Assembly (NCBI GenBank): GCA_034769895.1
Contig: JAWRYS010000687.1
Location: forward strand, 17,647-81,646
Reading direction: 5' to 3'
Length of the DNA stretch: 64,000 bases
DNA from: Magicicada septendecula
Taxonomy: Eukaryota > Arthropoda > Insecta > Hemiptera > Cicadidae
Below the pieces are notes generated by a model. The model did no database searches. It was not told the DNA's origin and saw nothing but the letters and a program-made list of their open reading frames with translations. Positions 46,271 through 58,581 of the stretch are shown here, in pieces. Position 1 is the first letter of the stretch; every line of letters starts with the position of its first letter. Both the position numbers and the translations under genes were made by a program.

Positions 46271-47158
46271 CTACTCTACTTGTCTTTCTTCCAATCCTTC
46301 CTTCTTTTCCTCATCTTCTACAATTTCCCCTTCTTCGTCCACATAATCCAAATCACCATCACGACACTGCACATCCTCAGCATCTTCCAGTTGCTCCTCT
46401 GATCCATCTTCAACCGCGTCTTCGCTCAACTCCTCACCAATTTCTTCATCACATTGGTCACCAGCCGCTTCACAAGCTTCTTCACCAACTTCTTGACTAA
46501 CCTCTTCTCCAATCCCATTTTCCTCAACACGTTCATCATCAACATCATCGCCATCACGTCCACTACCACCATCAGAACACTGCACATCTTCATCCTCCAG
46601 TTGCTCACCTGGTCCGCATGAAACTTCTGTCCGTTCCTCGGAATCCTCAACAGTACTTACAGAAGGCGTCTGCACATCTTCACACACTACATCATTCTCA
46701 CTCACACACTCCACAACGCTGCCCCCAAATTTCTCCTCGACTTCTACCTCATCTACTTCTACCACACTTGCGGCATGAACATCCCCTTGTCCACCCACAA
46801 CCTCAGAAACACTTGCAGCCCGGACATCCCTGTGTCCATCTGCAACTTCAGACTCTACAGTCTCCCTAACACCTACAACTATACCTTCCTGTGCAGCATC
46901 CGCAGACCGCTCTTCTGCCTCTTCTGTCGATTCCACTCCTTGACCACTCTCAGCAACTGCAACGTCCTCAACATTTTCCACCCTGGAATCCAGCTGTCTA
47001 GGCTCAGGTGCAATGACTAAATTAATTTCTACTGGCGATGGTAAAGCTACACTCTCAAGTGACTTCTCACATCCCGGCGTAGGCAATGATGATGTTACCG
47101 GATCTGGATCCCTCACGAACGATACGGGACAAATTCTGCGGCATCTGGATTCAGCCAT
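46271..47158 (-). CDS. ORF2 acidic protein, truncated at 295, copy 8
   Basis: Codon-296 TAG with Gly54Arg and Arg177Thr, both shared with copy 10, plus private Ser169Thr. The remnant runs to about 46109. Confidence 0.55.
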   Translation of the reverse strand: MAESRCRRICPVSFVRDPDPVTSSLPTPGCEKSLESVALPSPVEINLVIAPEPRQLDSRVENVEDVAVAESGQGVESTEEAEERSADAAQEGIVVGVRETVESEVADGHRDVRAASVSEVVGGQGDVHAASVVEVDEVEVEEKFGGSVVECVSENDVVCEDVQTPSVSTVEDSEERTEVSCGPGEQLEDEDVQCSDGGSGRDGDDVDDERVEENGIGEEVSQEVGEEACEAAGDQCDEEIGEELSEDAVEDGSEEQLEDAEDVQCRDGDLDYVDEEGEIVEDEEKKEGLEERQVE

Positions 47159-48168
47159 GACGTCCTCTTCGAGTCCTGTAACTCAGTATTAACTGACGTG
47201 TTCTTAGGCTCTTGTATTGATCCACAGAAGTTATTCCGCTTTTCTTCTTCTGCTTCACCTTCTTCATCCACTACTCTCCCAGGCACTTGTACTTCCTCTT
47301 GAACCTTTACAGTGTCCTTTTTCTCCGAATAGGAATAACGCCTTGGTACAGGCTCCCTACTTGCCGATGTTTGTTCCCTAATATAATTTCTTCTTCCCCT
47401 GTTAATTTCGTATTTCTTTGTTTTCTGTGCTGTAGCTGTTGTTACCGTCTTCACACTTGCCACCCCCTTGTAGCCTCCATTACTTCCGGAATATTCAGGC
47501 TTTCTAAACGTCTCTTGTGTTCTCCTCCAACCACCATGTTTTTCCTTTTTGGCTCTTCCTGATGAACCACTGGAGTATTGGACATCTGCGGCATCTCTTC
47601 CCCGGGACTCGTCAACCTCCTGGACCGTTCTTGAAACCACACACAGCCGTTCAAGGTCCGCAAAACAACGTGGACGGTCCGCGAATACTAAACGAGATCT
47701 CTCTTGGGGAGTCAGTCCTTCCAGAATCGCTTGTACCAATTCTGTCTCGGGCAACCCCAACCTTAACACCCGGACAGCTTTCCGTATATCGTGCACGAAG
47801 TCCCCTAACGCCTCTCCGTTGGCCTGTAGGCGATAGAATCTTTCAAGCTTAAGCTGGGCACGTCGTCGAATGGGTAGGAAGAAGTTCAACACCTCCCCAT
47901 GGAAAGCATCCACACTGTCACCCCGACGCAGAGTGTTGGTGACCAACCCTGCCAATGAACCCCGGCAATACGGGTATATAAGGGACAAGACCTCCCCATC
48001 GGACACCCCCGGGAAATCTGCCAACTGCAGAACAAGATCTAAGAAAACTAGCAACTGCTCCTCATCTATTCCATCTAACACTGAAAGTTTCTGGAGAACT
48101 CCTGAAAGAGGGTGGGGCAATTTCTGATAGCATACCGCCGCCAGAATTGCACAATTCAAAACAAACAA
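47113..48168 (-). CDS. ORF1 Gag capsid protein, copy 8
   Basis: Open for 351 codons, no methionine. The gag variant set (Val132, Leu144, Val145, Ala269) is that of copies 5 and 10. The leader upstream keeps the candidate splice donor, unlike those two copies. Confidence 0.85.
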   Translation of the reverse strand: MFVLNCAILAAVCYQKLPHPLSGVLQKLSVLDGIDEEQLLVFLDLVLQLADFPGVSDGEVLSLIYPYCRGSLAGLVTNTLRRGDSVDAFHGEVLNFFLPIRRRAQLKLERFYRLQANGEALGDFVHDIRKAVRVLRLGLPETELVQAILEGLTPQERSRLVFADRPRCFADLERLCVVSRTVQEVDESRGRDAADVQYSSGSSGRAKKEKHGGWRRTQETFRKPEYSGSNGGYKGVASVKTVTTATAQKTKKYEINRGRRNYIREQTSASREPVPRRYSYSEKKDTVKVQEEVQVPGRVVDEEGEAEEEKRNNFCGSIQEPKNTSVNTELQDSKRTSWLNPDAAEFVPYRS

Positions 48169-48794
48169 TCATAAAACAAATCCCCACTAAACACCTAACA
48201 CAAACATAACCTACAAAAACATATTCACAAGAATCAGAAAAAACCCAATTACTGTCCTTCCTTTGAGCGACCCCCGGGTTCTCTAGCGCTGCGGAGACCT
48301 GGCCTACTTCGGAACCATCTACTCACACCACAGAAGGAGACAAGCAACAACCAACAATACTGAACACACATCACATCAAACATCAATTCGACACACACGT
48401 CTCACCAACACATAACTCACAGAAAGCAACTAGCAATCAGAATTCATAATTCGGGAACTAGTAATCAAAAGTTAACAGGAATTAAGTCGGTGACGGTACC
48501 GACATCCGATCGGGCCATACCGCATCCCGCTAATGTCACACGCTAAACTCCGACCCTGAATCAGCCGCGTTCTATCACCCAGGCAACTCTTGAAACCCCC
48601 CCGGTAGTTCAACCTCTCAAATTTTCTAAACACCAATACCCGCCCCGTGGTGCGACCAGACTCACAAGTTATATGACCTAAACTAGCCTACACGGGCATA
48701 TACCTAAAAAAAAAAACAATGGCATAACAATAGCATAGTATTTCCGAGTTTGCAAGCCCCGTCACACCCAAGGACCCAAGGGTTCCCCTCGAAT

Positions 48795-48813
48795 GAACCA
48801 CGCTCTGCTACCA
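48795..48813 (-). promoter_or_regulatory. tRNA-iMet primer-binding site, copy 8
   Basis: Identical site, two bases from the LTR end at 48816. Copy 7 on its left has none. Confidence 0.75.
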
Positions 48814-48815
48814 TT

Positions 48816-50158
48816 TGTAACCCCTCTTTCCTTTTTATGCTGTATATAAATTTTTTTTTGTATTTTATTTTGTTTTTTGTACTTATATTTTTTTTTGAAA
48901 GAGAAGCCACAAGTTATTTAAAACTAGGCCGGAGCCTAGAGAAGTCAAAAATGTGCTGGGTCCAGTATGACGGGACTTACAATGAAACTCGGCTGTAATA
49001 TAACAATAACAACTTTTATTTTGCCCCCATAATTCGTTACATATATATATATATCCTGCAAATCACATCGTTATCACATGTCCAGGGCAATAGCCCTCAA
49101 AATACATAATAAACAAATAATTTTCATATCCTTAATCGTGTCAAGACAATAGCTTCCTATCCCTATAAACATATATATATATATATATATATATCTGGTA
49201 ACATTCTGTAATTATGTAACTTCCCCCCCCTTTTTGTTACTAACACTTAACATTGACAACACGTACAGAAACATAAAGACACATACACTCGTAATTATAT
49301 ACATATATTATAAACACCTAATACCCTTGGAATACGCATGCTCAACAGGCAGTGTTTCTACAAAGCCCTAAAACCGGCAATCATAAATGTTCGCCCTTCA
49401 GTCACCGTCATTCATCAATTTCCATTAATTTAAATAATTAAGAAAAACCCCCGAAAGGATGATAATCACTCATAAACCATAAGAGAGACCGGACCGCCCA
49501 TATGTATAGATAGCATCTGATAATTGGCCCACCATGAGCATATGAAATTCTTTAAGTTTCTTAGACATCACATAAATGAGAAAAATCCTCATCACCTGAT
49601 TTTAAGCAATTGGTATGAGTCAATTTTTGTTTTACAAATCCAGATGCATACATGTACCAGTATAGGCTTTTACAATGTCAAAAAAAATTAATCAGTATAT
49701 GCTTTTACAAGGTCAAAAAAATTAATCAGTATATGCTTTTACAAGGTTAAAAAAAATTAATCAGTATATGCCCAGAAAAATATGAAAGTTCTTTTCTGTT
49801 AAAGCCGGATGGCTGTATATAAATGAGTTTATAATAACTGACTGTTGTATCCTAGCGGATGTGGGAGCGCGCCAGCCTGTACTTAACCATGTGTGACAGG
49901 AATCAAACCTGCCTTAAACTGCATGAACGTGTGCCTGGCAAAAACTATGTCCCCTTTTATCCCACGAAAACAGCCTAAAAAAAGAAAACGAAACCCCCCC
50001 CCAGCCCTTACATGTTAAACCAAAATGAAATTAAAATATAAACCCCGTTCTGAACCAGCCGGAACAGAACCCCGAACATGTGACATAAATTTTGTAGTAA
50101 GCATAGTAATGACTATTGGCTATATATGAAAATATTTAAGTGTAAAAAATCTCTAGCA
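48816..50158 (-). repeat. LTR between copies 8 and 9
   Basis: 1343 bp. The second TA run (49171-49193) is longer than in copies 1 to 6. Confidence 0.55.
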
Positions 50159-52341
50159 CGCTCCCCCAGTGCAGCACACAATTACAAACATCGTACTTAG
50201 TTTTATGAAGTTAAATTATTAAAGTCACATGATGTTCAGAATGAATGTTCAGCTGACACACCCTATAGTAGACTGTCTAGCCACGTGGGCACATGGTTTC
50301 AAAAGAAATTTAAACTGTGAATCAGGAGCACGGCAGGCCCGGCCAACGAAAAATAAAAGAGTTCATATCACCTTAATTATGAGCATGTGCTTCATCTTGA
50401 GTGTGTTCACCAGACTCCCTCCTCCGAACAGGTGTGTGTATGATGGTTCATGGCTGATGAGGATGTCGTTATATCAGCGTCGACCAGCATCTCTGGCTTA
50501 GGCGAGAACCCTGGGAATTCATAAAAATTAGAAATGCTGTTCATGAAATTTTTCCACCCAAGTTCCCAGGTAAATAACCTCAGAACGGGCCTTCCACCAA
50601 CTCAAGATAAATGCACAAAGTTTCGGTTATTATTTCTTTGCAAATTGCTTAAAGAGTAGTAATGTCTACCATGGGATGATTAACTCAAAAAATAAAAAGA
50701 TATTATTAAAAGGCATAGAGTAACAGTCACTTGCACGAGCTCTTAACACGCGCCGACAGAATCCAACAGGTTAGATTGCCACGTGGTGGCACAATTATTG
50801 CAATTTGCCAAAAAATGATCACATTCAAGGCACTCACAGTTGCACACAACTAAAATATTAATAGTGTTTCCTCTAAGGGTGGTCTCACAAGTTATTTTTA
50901 CTACCATAATTAATTAAGAAAACACGCGTGCCGTCTGTTGCCTGCACGTGCACAATTCAACTCCATGCCTACGCACTGACTTTAGCTTATAATTTATATA
51001 ACGCTCTATGCAACAATTACAGTGACTCTTATATTATAATAATCATAAAAAGAATATGAGCTGTCTATACTGAACGTTAAATAAATCTTTTAAGGCACAC
51101 ACTGCCCGGTCGCACCAAACCATTCGTCTTTCTCATACGGCTGCATAAATTTCGTTAATTAAATTTAATTATTTTTGACTCACACAATAAGATGCTATGA
51201 TCACTTACCGGGAAGTCTCGTAAATTTAGCCTGCCATCAGAGTAGAAGAAAGAACGGCGTAGTACAATCTGTTCGGATCAGGAGTCTGTTGTTTCTCTGA
51301 GTGCCGGTCTGTGACTGAATTCAGCAATTACGCTGCAACAAAAAGCCCCACTGGCCCATAGAATGCTCGCGCCGCTTCAACGGTGCCGTCCAAATTTCGT
51401 CGCTCTAACTGACCTTTGCGTTCGCGTTATTTTAAAATTAATTTTCTAAAACCTTCGACTGCCGGGTTAGGCAAACACCGGCACACCCCCACCCCGAAAA
51501 GGCAACCCAGTTGCCCCAAACTTAAACTCGGGAGTGTACCCTGCAGTGTACCCCCTTCTCAAAACAAGCTGGTGGACTTCGTGGTTATGGTGGCCCAGCA
51601 GCACTTGCTCTCAGGAGAACAGAGGAACCTCACAACTGCGTTCATTCCTCATGCGACCCTCTCCGCCATGCCAACCCCACGGGACCGCCCCAACACGTCA
51701 CCCTCTCCGGTGACCATCACCTACTCACACCGGTCCCACTCACATACTCGTCCTAAGACCAAACAAGGTATCTCCCACCTTGGTATGTGAGTGACCGCAC
51801 TACCTCTCGTCCATCTCTTGGACCAACCAGCCACATGCACCAACAAGGCATCTCCATCCCTGCCATATGGCTGGCCCACATCCCTACACAAGGGCGGACG
51901 GCCCCGCTCAGCCAGACAGAGAGGACCGCACCAAGGGCACGCGAACATTAATCTCAACTCTTACTCAACAAAACACCACGACTAGCAAGGGGGTTTTACT
52001 TCTCTACCGACGTCGATACACAACAAATACAATTCTCTCTCTCAACAAAAACACCCGGGAAACAACCGAAGAATGCGGCATGGCTCGACCTCTACACTTA
52101 CCAAAAATCAAAATCAAACCACTATGAACAAGGAAACAACAGCACGCTATCACTCTCCATCATAACTCTCAGAACCAAAACAGGGAATACTGACGATCTC
52201 CAAGACCACGACAAATCTAAGGGCACTTTCCAACTCTCTAACTTTCTCTATGACAATCTTCCAGAACAGGGGAAACTGACAATCTCGAGGACCACAATCT
52301 AATCACTTCCGGGAAGTCTCTCTAAACTCCTTATTGATAGA

Positions 52342-52366
52342 TTTTTTTTTTTTTTTTTTTTTTTTT
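52342..52366 (-). repeat. Poly(A) tract (25), copy 9
   Basis: Same length and following G run as copy 7. Confidence 0.9.
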
Positions 52367-52731
52367 ACTAAGGGGGGGGGGTAGGAAAATCGGGAAGATG
52401 AAATGGGGCAAGGATCATTAAAGGGTCAATAGCTAGGAGTAAGGGTAAGGACCTGGTTCCCTCCGAAAAGGAAAATGACTGGAGAAAACCAAGGCTCGCG
52501 TGGGCAGGGGCGCAACCCTGAAGTAGACGAACACCACTGGGACTGTGGGGAACATCTACCCGCTACCCGTTAACCTCTTCTGTGACGGACCTTGGGTACA
52601 CGTTCCTTTCGGACTCCACTCTCTGAGAAACTATCTCGCGTTGAGGTGTACTGACTGGCTTCTTCGGAATCAGAATCAAGGCAACTTACCTCACTACTTT
52701 CACTCCGCTTTGGATTATGCTCATCATCTAA

Positions 52732-53619
52732 CTACTCTACTTGTCTTTCTTCCAATCCTTCCTTCTTTTCCTCATCTTCTACAATTTCCCCTTCTTCGTC
52801 CACATAATCCAAATCACCATCACGACACTGCACATCCTCAGCATCTTCCAGTTGCTCCTCTGATCCATCTTCAACCGCGTCTTCGCTCAACTCCTCACCA
52901 ATTTCTTCATCACATTGGTCACCAGCCGCTTCACAAGCTTCTTCACCAACTTCTTGACTAACCTCTTCTCCAATCCCATTTTCCTCAACACGTTCATCAT
53001 CAACATCATCGCCATCACGTCCATTACCACCATCAGAACACTGCACATCTTCATCCTCCAGTTGCTCACCTGGTCCGCATGAAACTTCTCTCCGTTCCTC
53101 GGAATCCTCAACACTACTTACAGAAGGCGTCTGCACATCTTCACACACTACATCATTCTCACTCACACACTCCACAACGCTGCCCCCAAATTTCTCCTCG
53201 ACTTCTACCTCATCTACTTCTACCACACTTGCGGCATGAACATCCCCTTGTCCACCCACAACCTCAGAAACACTTGCAGCCCGGACATCCCTGTGTCCAT
53301 CTGCAACTTCAGACTCTACAGTCTCCCTAACACCTACAACTATACCTTCCTGTGCAGCATCCGCAGACCGCTCTTCTGCCTCTTCTGTCGATTCCACTCC
53401 TTGACCACTCTCAGCAACTGCAACGTCCTCAACATTTTCCACCCTGGAATCCAGCTGTCCAGGCTCAGGTGCAATGACTAAATTAATTTCTACTGGCGAT
53501 GGTAAAGCTACACTCTCAAGTGACTTCTCACATCCCGGCGTAGGCAATGATGATGTTACCGGATCTGGATCCCTCACGAACGATACGGGACAAATTCTGC
53601 GGCATCTGGATTCAGCCAT
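52732..53619 (-). CDS. ORF2 acidic protein, truncated at 295, copy 9
   Basis: Codon-296 TAG. It matches copy 7 apart from Ser199Asn. The remnant runs to about 52570. Confidence 0.52.
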   Translation of the reverse strand: MAESRCRRICPVSFVRDPDPVTSSLPTPGCEKSLESVALPSPVEINLVIAPEPGQLDSRVENVEDVAVAESGQGVESTEEAEERSADAAQEGIVVGVRETVESEVADGHRDVRAASVSEVVGGQGDVHAASVVEVDEVEVEEKFGGSVVECVSENDVVCEDVQTPSVSSVEDSEERREVSCGPGEQLEDEDVQCSDGGNGRDGDDVDDERVEENGIGEEVSQEVGEEACEAAGDQCDEEIGEELSEDAVEDGSEEQLEDAEDVQCRDGDLDYVDEEGEIVEDEEKKEGLEERQVE

Positions 53620-54629
53620 GACGTCCTCTTCGAGTCCTGTAACTCAGTATTAACTGACGTGTTCTTAGGCTCTTGTATTGATCCACAGAAGTTATTCCGC
53701 TTTTCTTCTTCTGCTTCACCTTTTTCATCCACTACTCTCCCAGGCACTTGTACTTCCTCTTGAACCTTTACAGTGTCCTTTTTCTCCGAATAGGAATAAC
53801 GCCTTGGTACAGGCTCCCTACTTGCCGATGTTTGTTCCCTAATATAATTTCTTCTTCCCCTGTTAATTTCGTATTTCTTTGTTTTCTGTGCTGTAGCTGT
53901 TGTTACCGTCTTCACACTTGCCACCCCCTTGTAGCCTCCATTACTTCCGGAATATTCAGGCTTTCTAAACGTCTCTTGTGTTCTCCTCCAACCACCATGT
54001 TTTTCCTTTTTGGCTCTTCCTGATGAACCACTGGAGTATTGGACATCTGCGGCATCTCTTCCCCGGGACTCGTCAACCTCCTGGACCGTTCTTGAAACCA
54101 CACACAGCCGTTCAAGGTCCGCAAAACAACGTGGACGGTCCGCGAATACTAAACGAGATCTCTCTTGGGGAGTCAGTCCTTCCAGAATCGCTTGTACCAC
54201 TTCTGTCTCGGGCAACGCCAACCTTAACACCCGGGCAGCTTTCCGTATATCGTGCACGAAGTCCCCTAACGCCTCTCCGTTGGCCTGTAGGCGATAGAAT
54301 CTTTCAAGCTTAAGCTGGGCACGTCGTCGAATGGGTAGGAAGAAGTTCAACACCTCCCCATGGAAAGCATCCACACTGTCACCCCGACGCAGAGTGTTGG
54401 TGACCAACCCTGCCAATGAACCCCGGCAATACGGGTATATAAGGGACAAGACCTCCCCATCGGACACCCCCGGGAAATCTGCCAACTGCAGAACAAGATC
54501 TAAGAAAACTAGCAACTGCTCCTCATCTATTCCATCTAACACTGAAAGTTTCTGGAGAACTCCTGAAAGAGGGTGGGGCAATTTCTGATAGCATACCGCC
54601 GCCAGAATTGCACAATTCAAAACAAACAA
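53574..54629 (-). CDS. ORF1 Gag capsid protein, copy 9 (promoter side deleted)
   Basis: Open for 351 codons, no methionine. The protein is identical to copy 7, including Glu303Lys. It has the same truncated leader (junction at 54767), so it lacks a primer-binding site and most of the LTR. Confidence 0.82.
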   Translation of the reverse strand: MFVLNCAILAAVCYQKLPHPLSGVLQKLSVLDGIDEEQLLVFLDLVLQLADFPGVSDGEVLSLIYPYCRGSLAGLVTNTLRRGDSVDAFHGEVLNFFLPIRRRAQLKLERFYRLQANGEALGDFVHDIRKAARVLRLALPETEVVQAILEGLTPQERSRLVFADRPRCFADLERLCVVSRTVQEVDESRGRDAADVQYSSGSSGRAKKEKHGGWRRTQETFRKPEYSGSNGGYKGVASVKTVTTATAQKTKKYEINRGRRNYIREQTSASREPVPRRYSYSEKKDTVKVQEEVQVPGRVVDEKGEAEEEKRNNFCGSIQEPKNTSVNTELQDSKRTSWLNPDAAEFVPYRS

Positions 54630-54769
54630 TCATAAAACAAATCCCCACTAAACACCTAACACAAACATAACCTACAAAAACATATTCACAAGAATCAGAA
54701 AAAACCCAATTACTGTCCTTCCTTTGAGCGACCCCCGGGTTCTCTAGCGCTGCGGAGACCTGGCCTAAA
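54630..54769 (-). other. Truncated leader and deletion junction, copy 9
   Basis: The junction is identical to copy 7, base for base, which points to one deletion event followed by duplication. Confidence 0.9.
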
Positions 54770-55093
54770 ATAACTGACTGTTGTATCCTAGCGGATGTGG
54801 GAGCGCGCCAGCCTGTACTTAACCATGTGTGACAGGAATCAAACCTGCCTTAAACTGCATGAACGTGTGCCTGGCAAAAACTATGTCCCCTTTTATCCCC
54901 CGAAAACAGCCTAAAAAAAGAAAACGAAACCCCCCCCAGCTCTTACATGTTAAACCAAAATGAAATTAAAATATAAACCCCGTTCTGAACCAGCCGGAAC
55001 AGAACCCCGAACATGTGACATAAATTTTGTAGTAAGCATAGTAATGACTATTGGCTATATATGAAAATATTTAAGTGTAAAAAATCTCTAGCA
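54769..55093 (-). repeat. Residual LTR (distal 325 bp) of copy 9
   Basis: The same residual segment and the same junction base (A at 54768) as copy 7. Confidence 0.8.
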
Positions 55094-57273
55094 CGCTCCC
55101 CCAGTGCAGCACACAATTACAAACATCGTACTTAGTTTTATGAAGTTAAATTATTAAAGTCACATGATGTTCAGAATGAATGTTCAGCTGACACACCCTA
55201 TAGTAGACTGTCTAGCCACGTGGGCACATGGTTTCAAAAGAAATTTAAACTGTGAATCAGGAGCACGGCAGGCCCGGCCAACAAAAAATAAAAGAGTTCA
55301 TATCACCTTAATTATGAGCATGTGCTTCATCTTGAGTGTGTTCACCAGACTCCCTCCTCCGAACAGGTGTGTGTATGATGGTTCATGGCTGATGAGGATG
55401 TCGTTATATCAGCGTCGACCAGCATCTCTGGCTTAGGCGAGAACCCTGGGAATTCATAAAAATTAGAAATGCTGTTCATGAAATTTGTCCACCCAAGTTC
55501 CCAGGTAAATAACCTCAGAACGGGCCTTCAACCAACTCAAGATAAATGCACAAAGTTTCGGTTATTATTTCTTTGCAAATTGCTTAAAGAGTAGTAATGT
55601 CTACCATGGGATGATTAACTCAAAAAATAAAAAGATATTATTAAAAGGCATAGAGTAACAGTCACTTGCACGAGCTCTTAACACGCGCCGACAGAATCCA
55701 ACAGGTTAGATTGCCACGTGGTGGCACAATTATTGCAATTTGCCAAAAAATGATCACATTCAAGGCACTCACAGTTGCACACAACTAAAATATTAATAGT
55801 GTTTCCTCTAAGGGTGGTCTCACAAGTTTTTTTTACTGCCATAATTAATTAAGAAAACACGCGTGCCGTCTGTTGCCTGCACGTGCACAATTCAACTCCA
55901 TGCCTACGCACTGACTTTAGCTTATAATTTATATAACGCTCTATGCAACAATTACAGTGACTCTTATATTATAATAATCATAAAAAGAATATGAGCTGTC
56001 TATACTGAACGTTAAATAAATCTTTTAAGGCACACACTGCCCGGTCGCACCAAACCATTCGTCTTTCTCATACGGCTGCATAAATTTCGTTAATTAAATT
56101 TAATTATTTTTGACTCACACAATAAGATGCTATGATCACTTACCGGGAAGTCTCGTAAATTTAGCCTGCCATCAGAGTAGAAGAAAGAACGGCGTAGTAC
56201 AATCTGTTCGGATCAGGAGTCTGTTGTTTCTCTGAGTGCCGGTCTGTGACTGAATTCAGCAATTACGCTGCAACAAAAAGCCCCACTGGCCCATAGAATG
56301 CTCGCGCCGCTTCAACGGTGCCGTCCAAATTTCGTCGCTCTAACTGACCTTTGCGTTCGCGTTATTTTAAAATTAATTTTCTAAAACCTTCGACTGCCGG
56401 GTTAGGCAAACACCGGCACACCCCCACCCCGAAAAGGCAACCCAGTTGCCCCACACTTAAACACGGGAGAGTACCCTGCAGTGTACCCCCTTCTCAAAAC
56501 AAGCTGGTGGACTTCGTGGTTATGGTGGCCCAGCAGCACTTGCTCTCAGGAGAACAGAGGAACCTCACAACTGCGTTCATTCCTCATGCGACCCTCTCCG
56601 CCATGCCAACCCCACGGGACCGCCCCAACACGTCACCCTCTCCGGTGACCATCACCTACTCACACCGGTCCCACTCACATACTCGTCCTAAGACCAAACA
56701 AGGTATCTCCCACCTTGGTATGTGAGTGACCGCACTACCTCTCGTCCATCTCTTGGACCAACCAGCCACATGCACCAACAAGGCATCTCCATCCCTGCCA
56801 TATGGCTGGCCCACATCCCTACACAAGGGCGGACGGCCCCGCTCAGCCAGACAGAGAGGACCGCACCAAGGGCACGCGAACATTAATCTCAACTCTTACT
56901 CAACAAAACACCACGACTAGCAAGGGGGTTTTACTTCTCTACCGACGTCGATACACAACAAATACAATTCTCTCTCTCAACAAAAACACCCGGGAAACAA
57001 CCGAAGAATGCGGCATGGCTCGACCTCTACACTTACCAAAAATCAAAATCAAACCACTATGAACAAGGAAACAACAGCACGCTATCACTCTCCATCATAA
57101 CTCTCAGAACCAAAACAGGGAATACTGACGATCTCCAAGACCACGACAAATCTAAGGGCACTTTCCAACTCTCTAACTTTCTCTATGACAATCTTCCAGA
57201 ACAGGGGAAACTGACAATCTCGAGGACCACAATCTAATCACTTCCGGGAAGTCTCTCTAAACTCCTTATTGAT

Positions 57274-57276
<3 letters not shown>

Positions 57277-57329
<53 letters not shown>
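57277..57329 (-). repeat. Poly(A) tract (53), copy 10
   Basis: Expanded like that of copy 8. Confidence 0.9.
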
Positions 57330-57332
<3 letters not shown>

Positions 57333-57693
57333 AAGGGGAGGGGTAGGAAAATCGGGAAGATGAAATGGGGCAAGGATCATTAAAGGGTCAATAGCTAGGA
57401 GTAAGGGTAAGGACCTGGTTCCCTCCGAAAAGGAAAATGACTGGAGAAAACCAAGCCTCGCGTGGGCAGGGGCGCAACCCTGAAGTAGACGAACACCACT
57501 GGGACTGTGGGGAACATCTACCCGCTACCCGTTAACCTCTTCTGTGACGGACCTTGGGTACACGTTCCTTTCGGACTCCACTCTCTGAGAAACTATCTCG
57601 CGTTGAGGTGTACTGACTGGCTTCTTCGGAATCAGAATCAAGGCAACTTACCTCACTACTTTCACTCCGCTTTGGATTATGCTCATCATCTAA

Positions 57694-58581
57694 CTACTCT
57701 ACTTGTCTTTCTTCCAATCCTTCCTTCTTTTCCTCATCTTCTACAATTTCCCCTTCTTCGTCCACATAATCCAAATCACCATCACGACACTGCACATCCT
57801 CAGCATCTTCCAGTTGCTCCTCTGATCCATCTTCAACCGCGTCTTCGCTCAACTCCTCACCAATTTCTTCATCACATTGGTCACCAGCCGCTTCACAAGC
57901 TTCTTCACCAACTTCTTGACTAACCTCTTCTCCAATCCCATTTTCCTCAACACGTTCATCATCAACATCATCGCCATCACGTCCACTACCACCATCAGAA
58001 CACTGCACATCTTCATCCTCCAGTTGCTCACCTGGTCCGCATGAAACTTCTGTCCGTTCCTCGGAATCCTCAACACTACTTACAGAAGGCGTCTGCACAT
58101 CTTCACACACTACATCATTCTCACTCACACACTCCACAACGCTGCCCCCAAATTTCTCCTCGACTTCTACCTCATCTACTTCTACCACACTTGCGGCATG
58201 AACATCCCCTTGTCCACCCACAACCTCAGAAACACTTGCAGCCCGGACATCCCTGTGTCCATCTGCAACTTCAGACTCTACAGTCTCCCTAACACCTACA
58301 ACTATACCTTCCTGTGCAGCATCCGCAGACCGCTCTTCTGCCTCTTCTGTCGATTCCACTCCTTGACCACTCTCAGCAACTGCAACGTCCTCAACATTTT
58401 CCACCCTGGAATCCAGCTGTCTAGGCTCAGGTGCAATGACTAAATTAATTTCTACTGGCGATGGTAAAGCTACACTCTCAAGTGACTTCTCACATCCCGG
58501 CGTAGGCAATGATGATGTTACCGGATCTGGATCCCTCACGAACGATACGGGACAAATTCTGCGGCATCTGGATTCAGCCAT
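57694..58581 (-). CDS. ORF2 acidic protein, truncated at 295, copy 10
   Basis: Codon-296 TAG with Gly54Arg and Arg177Thr, as in copy 8. The remnant runs to about 57532. Confidence 0.55.
   Translation of the reverse strand: MAESRCRRICPVSFVRDPDPVTSSLPTPGCEKSLESVALPSPVEINLVIAPEPRQLDSRVENVEDVAVAESGQGVESTEEAEERSADAAQEGIVVGVRETVESEVADGHRDVRAASVSEVVGGQGDVHAASVVEVDEVEVEEKFGGSVVECVSENDVVCEDVQTPSVSSVEDSEERTEVSCGPGEQLEDEDVQCSDGGSGRDGDDVDDERVEENGIGEEVSQEVGEEACEAAGDQCDEEIGEELSEDAVEDGSEEQLEDAEDVQCRDGDLDYVDEEGEIVEDEEKKEGLEERQVE

Larger units (their letters stand above)
43666..50158 (-). mobile_element. Element copy 8 (long-T form)
   Basis: A full unit with a 58-nt T tract and truncated ORF2. Its gag matches copies 5 and 10 while its leader matches copy 6, so it is mosaic. 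It is the second half of the first higher-order dimer. Confidence 0.85.
50159..55093 (-). mobile_element. Element copy 9 (short form, LTR and PBS deleted)
   Basis: This is a near-duplicate of copy 7, with the same deletion junction (54767-54769), the same gag variants and the same 25-nt T tract. It differs by Ser199Asn in ORF2. It starts the second round of the dimer. Confidence 0.9.
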
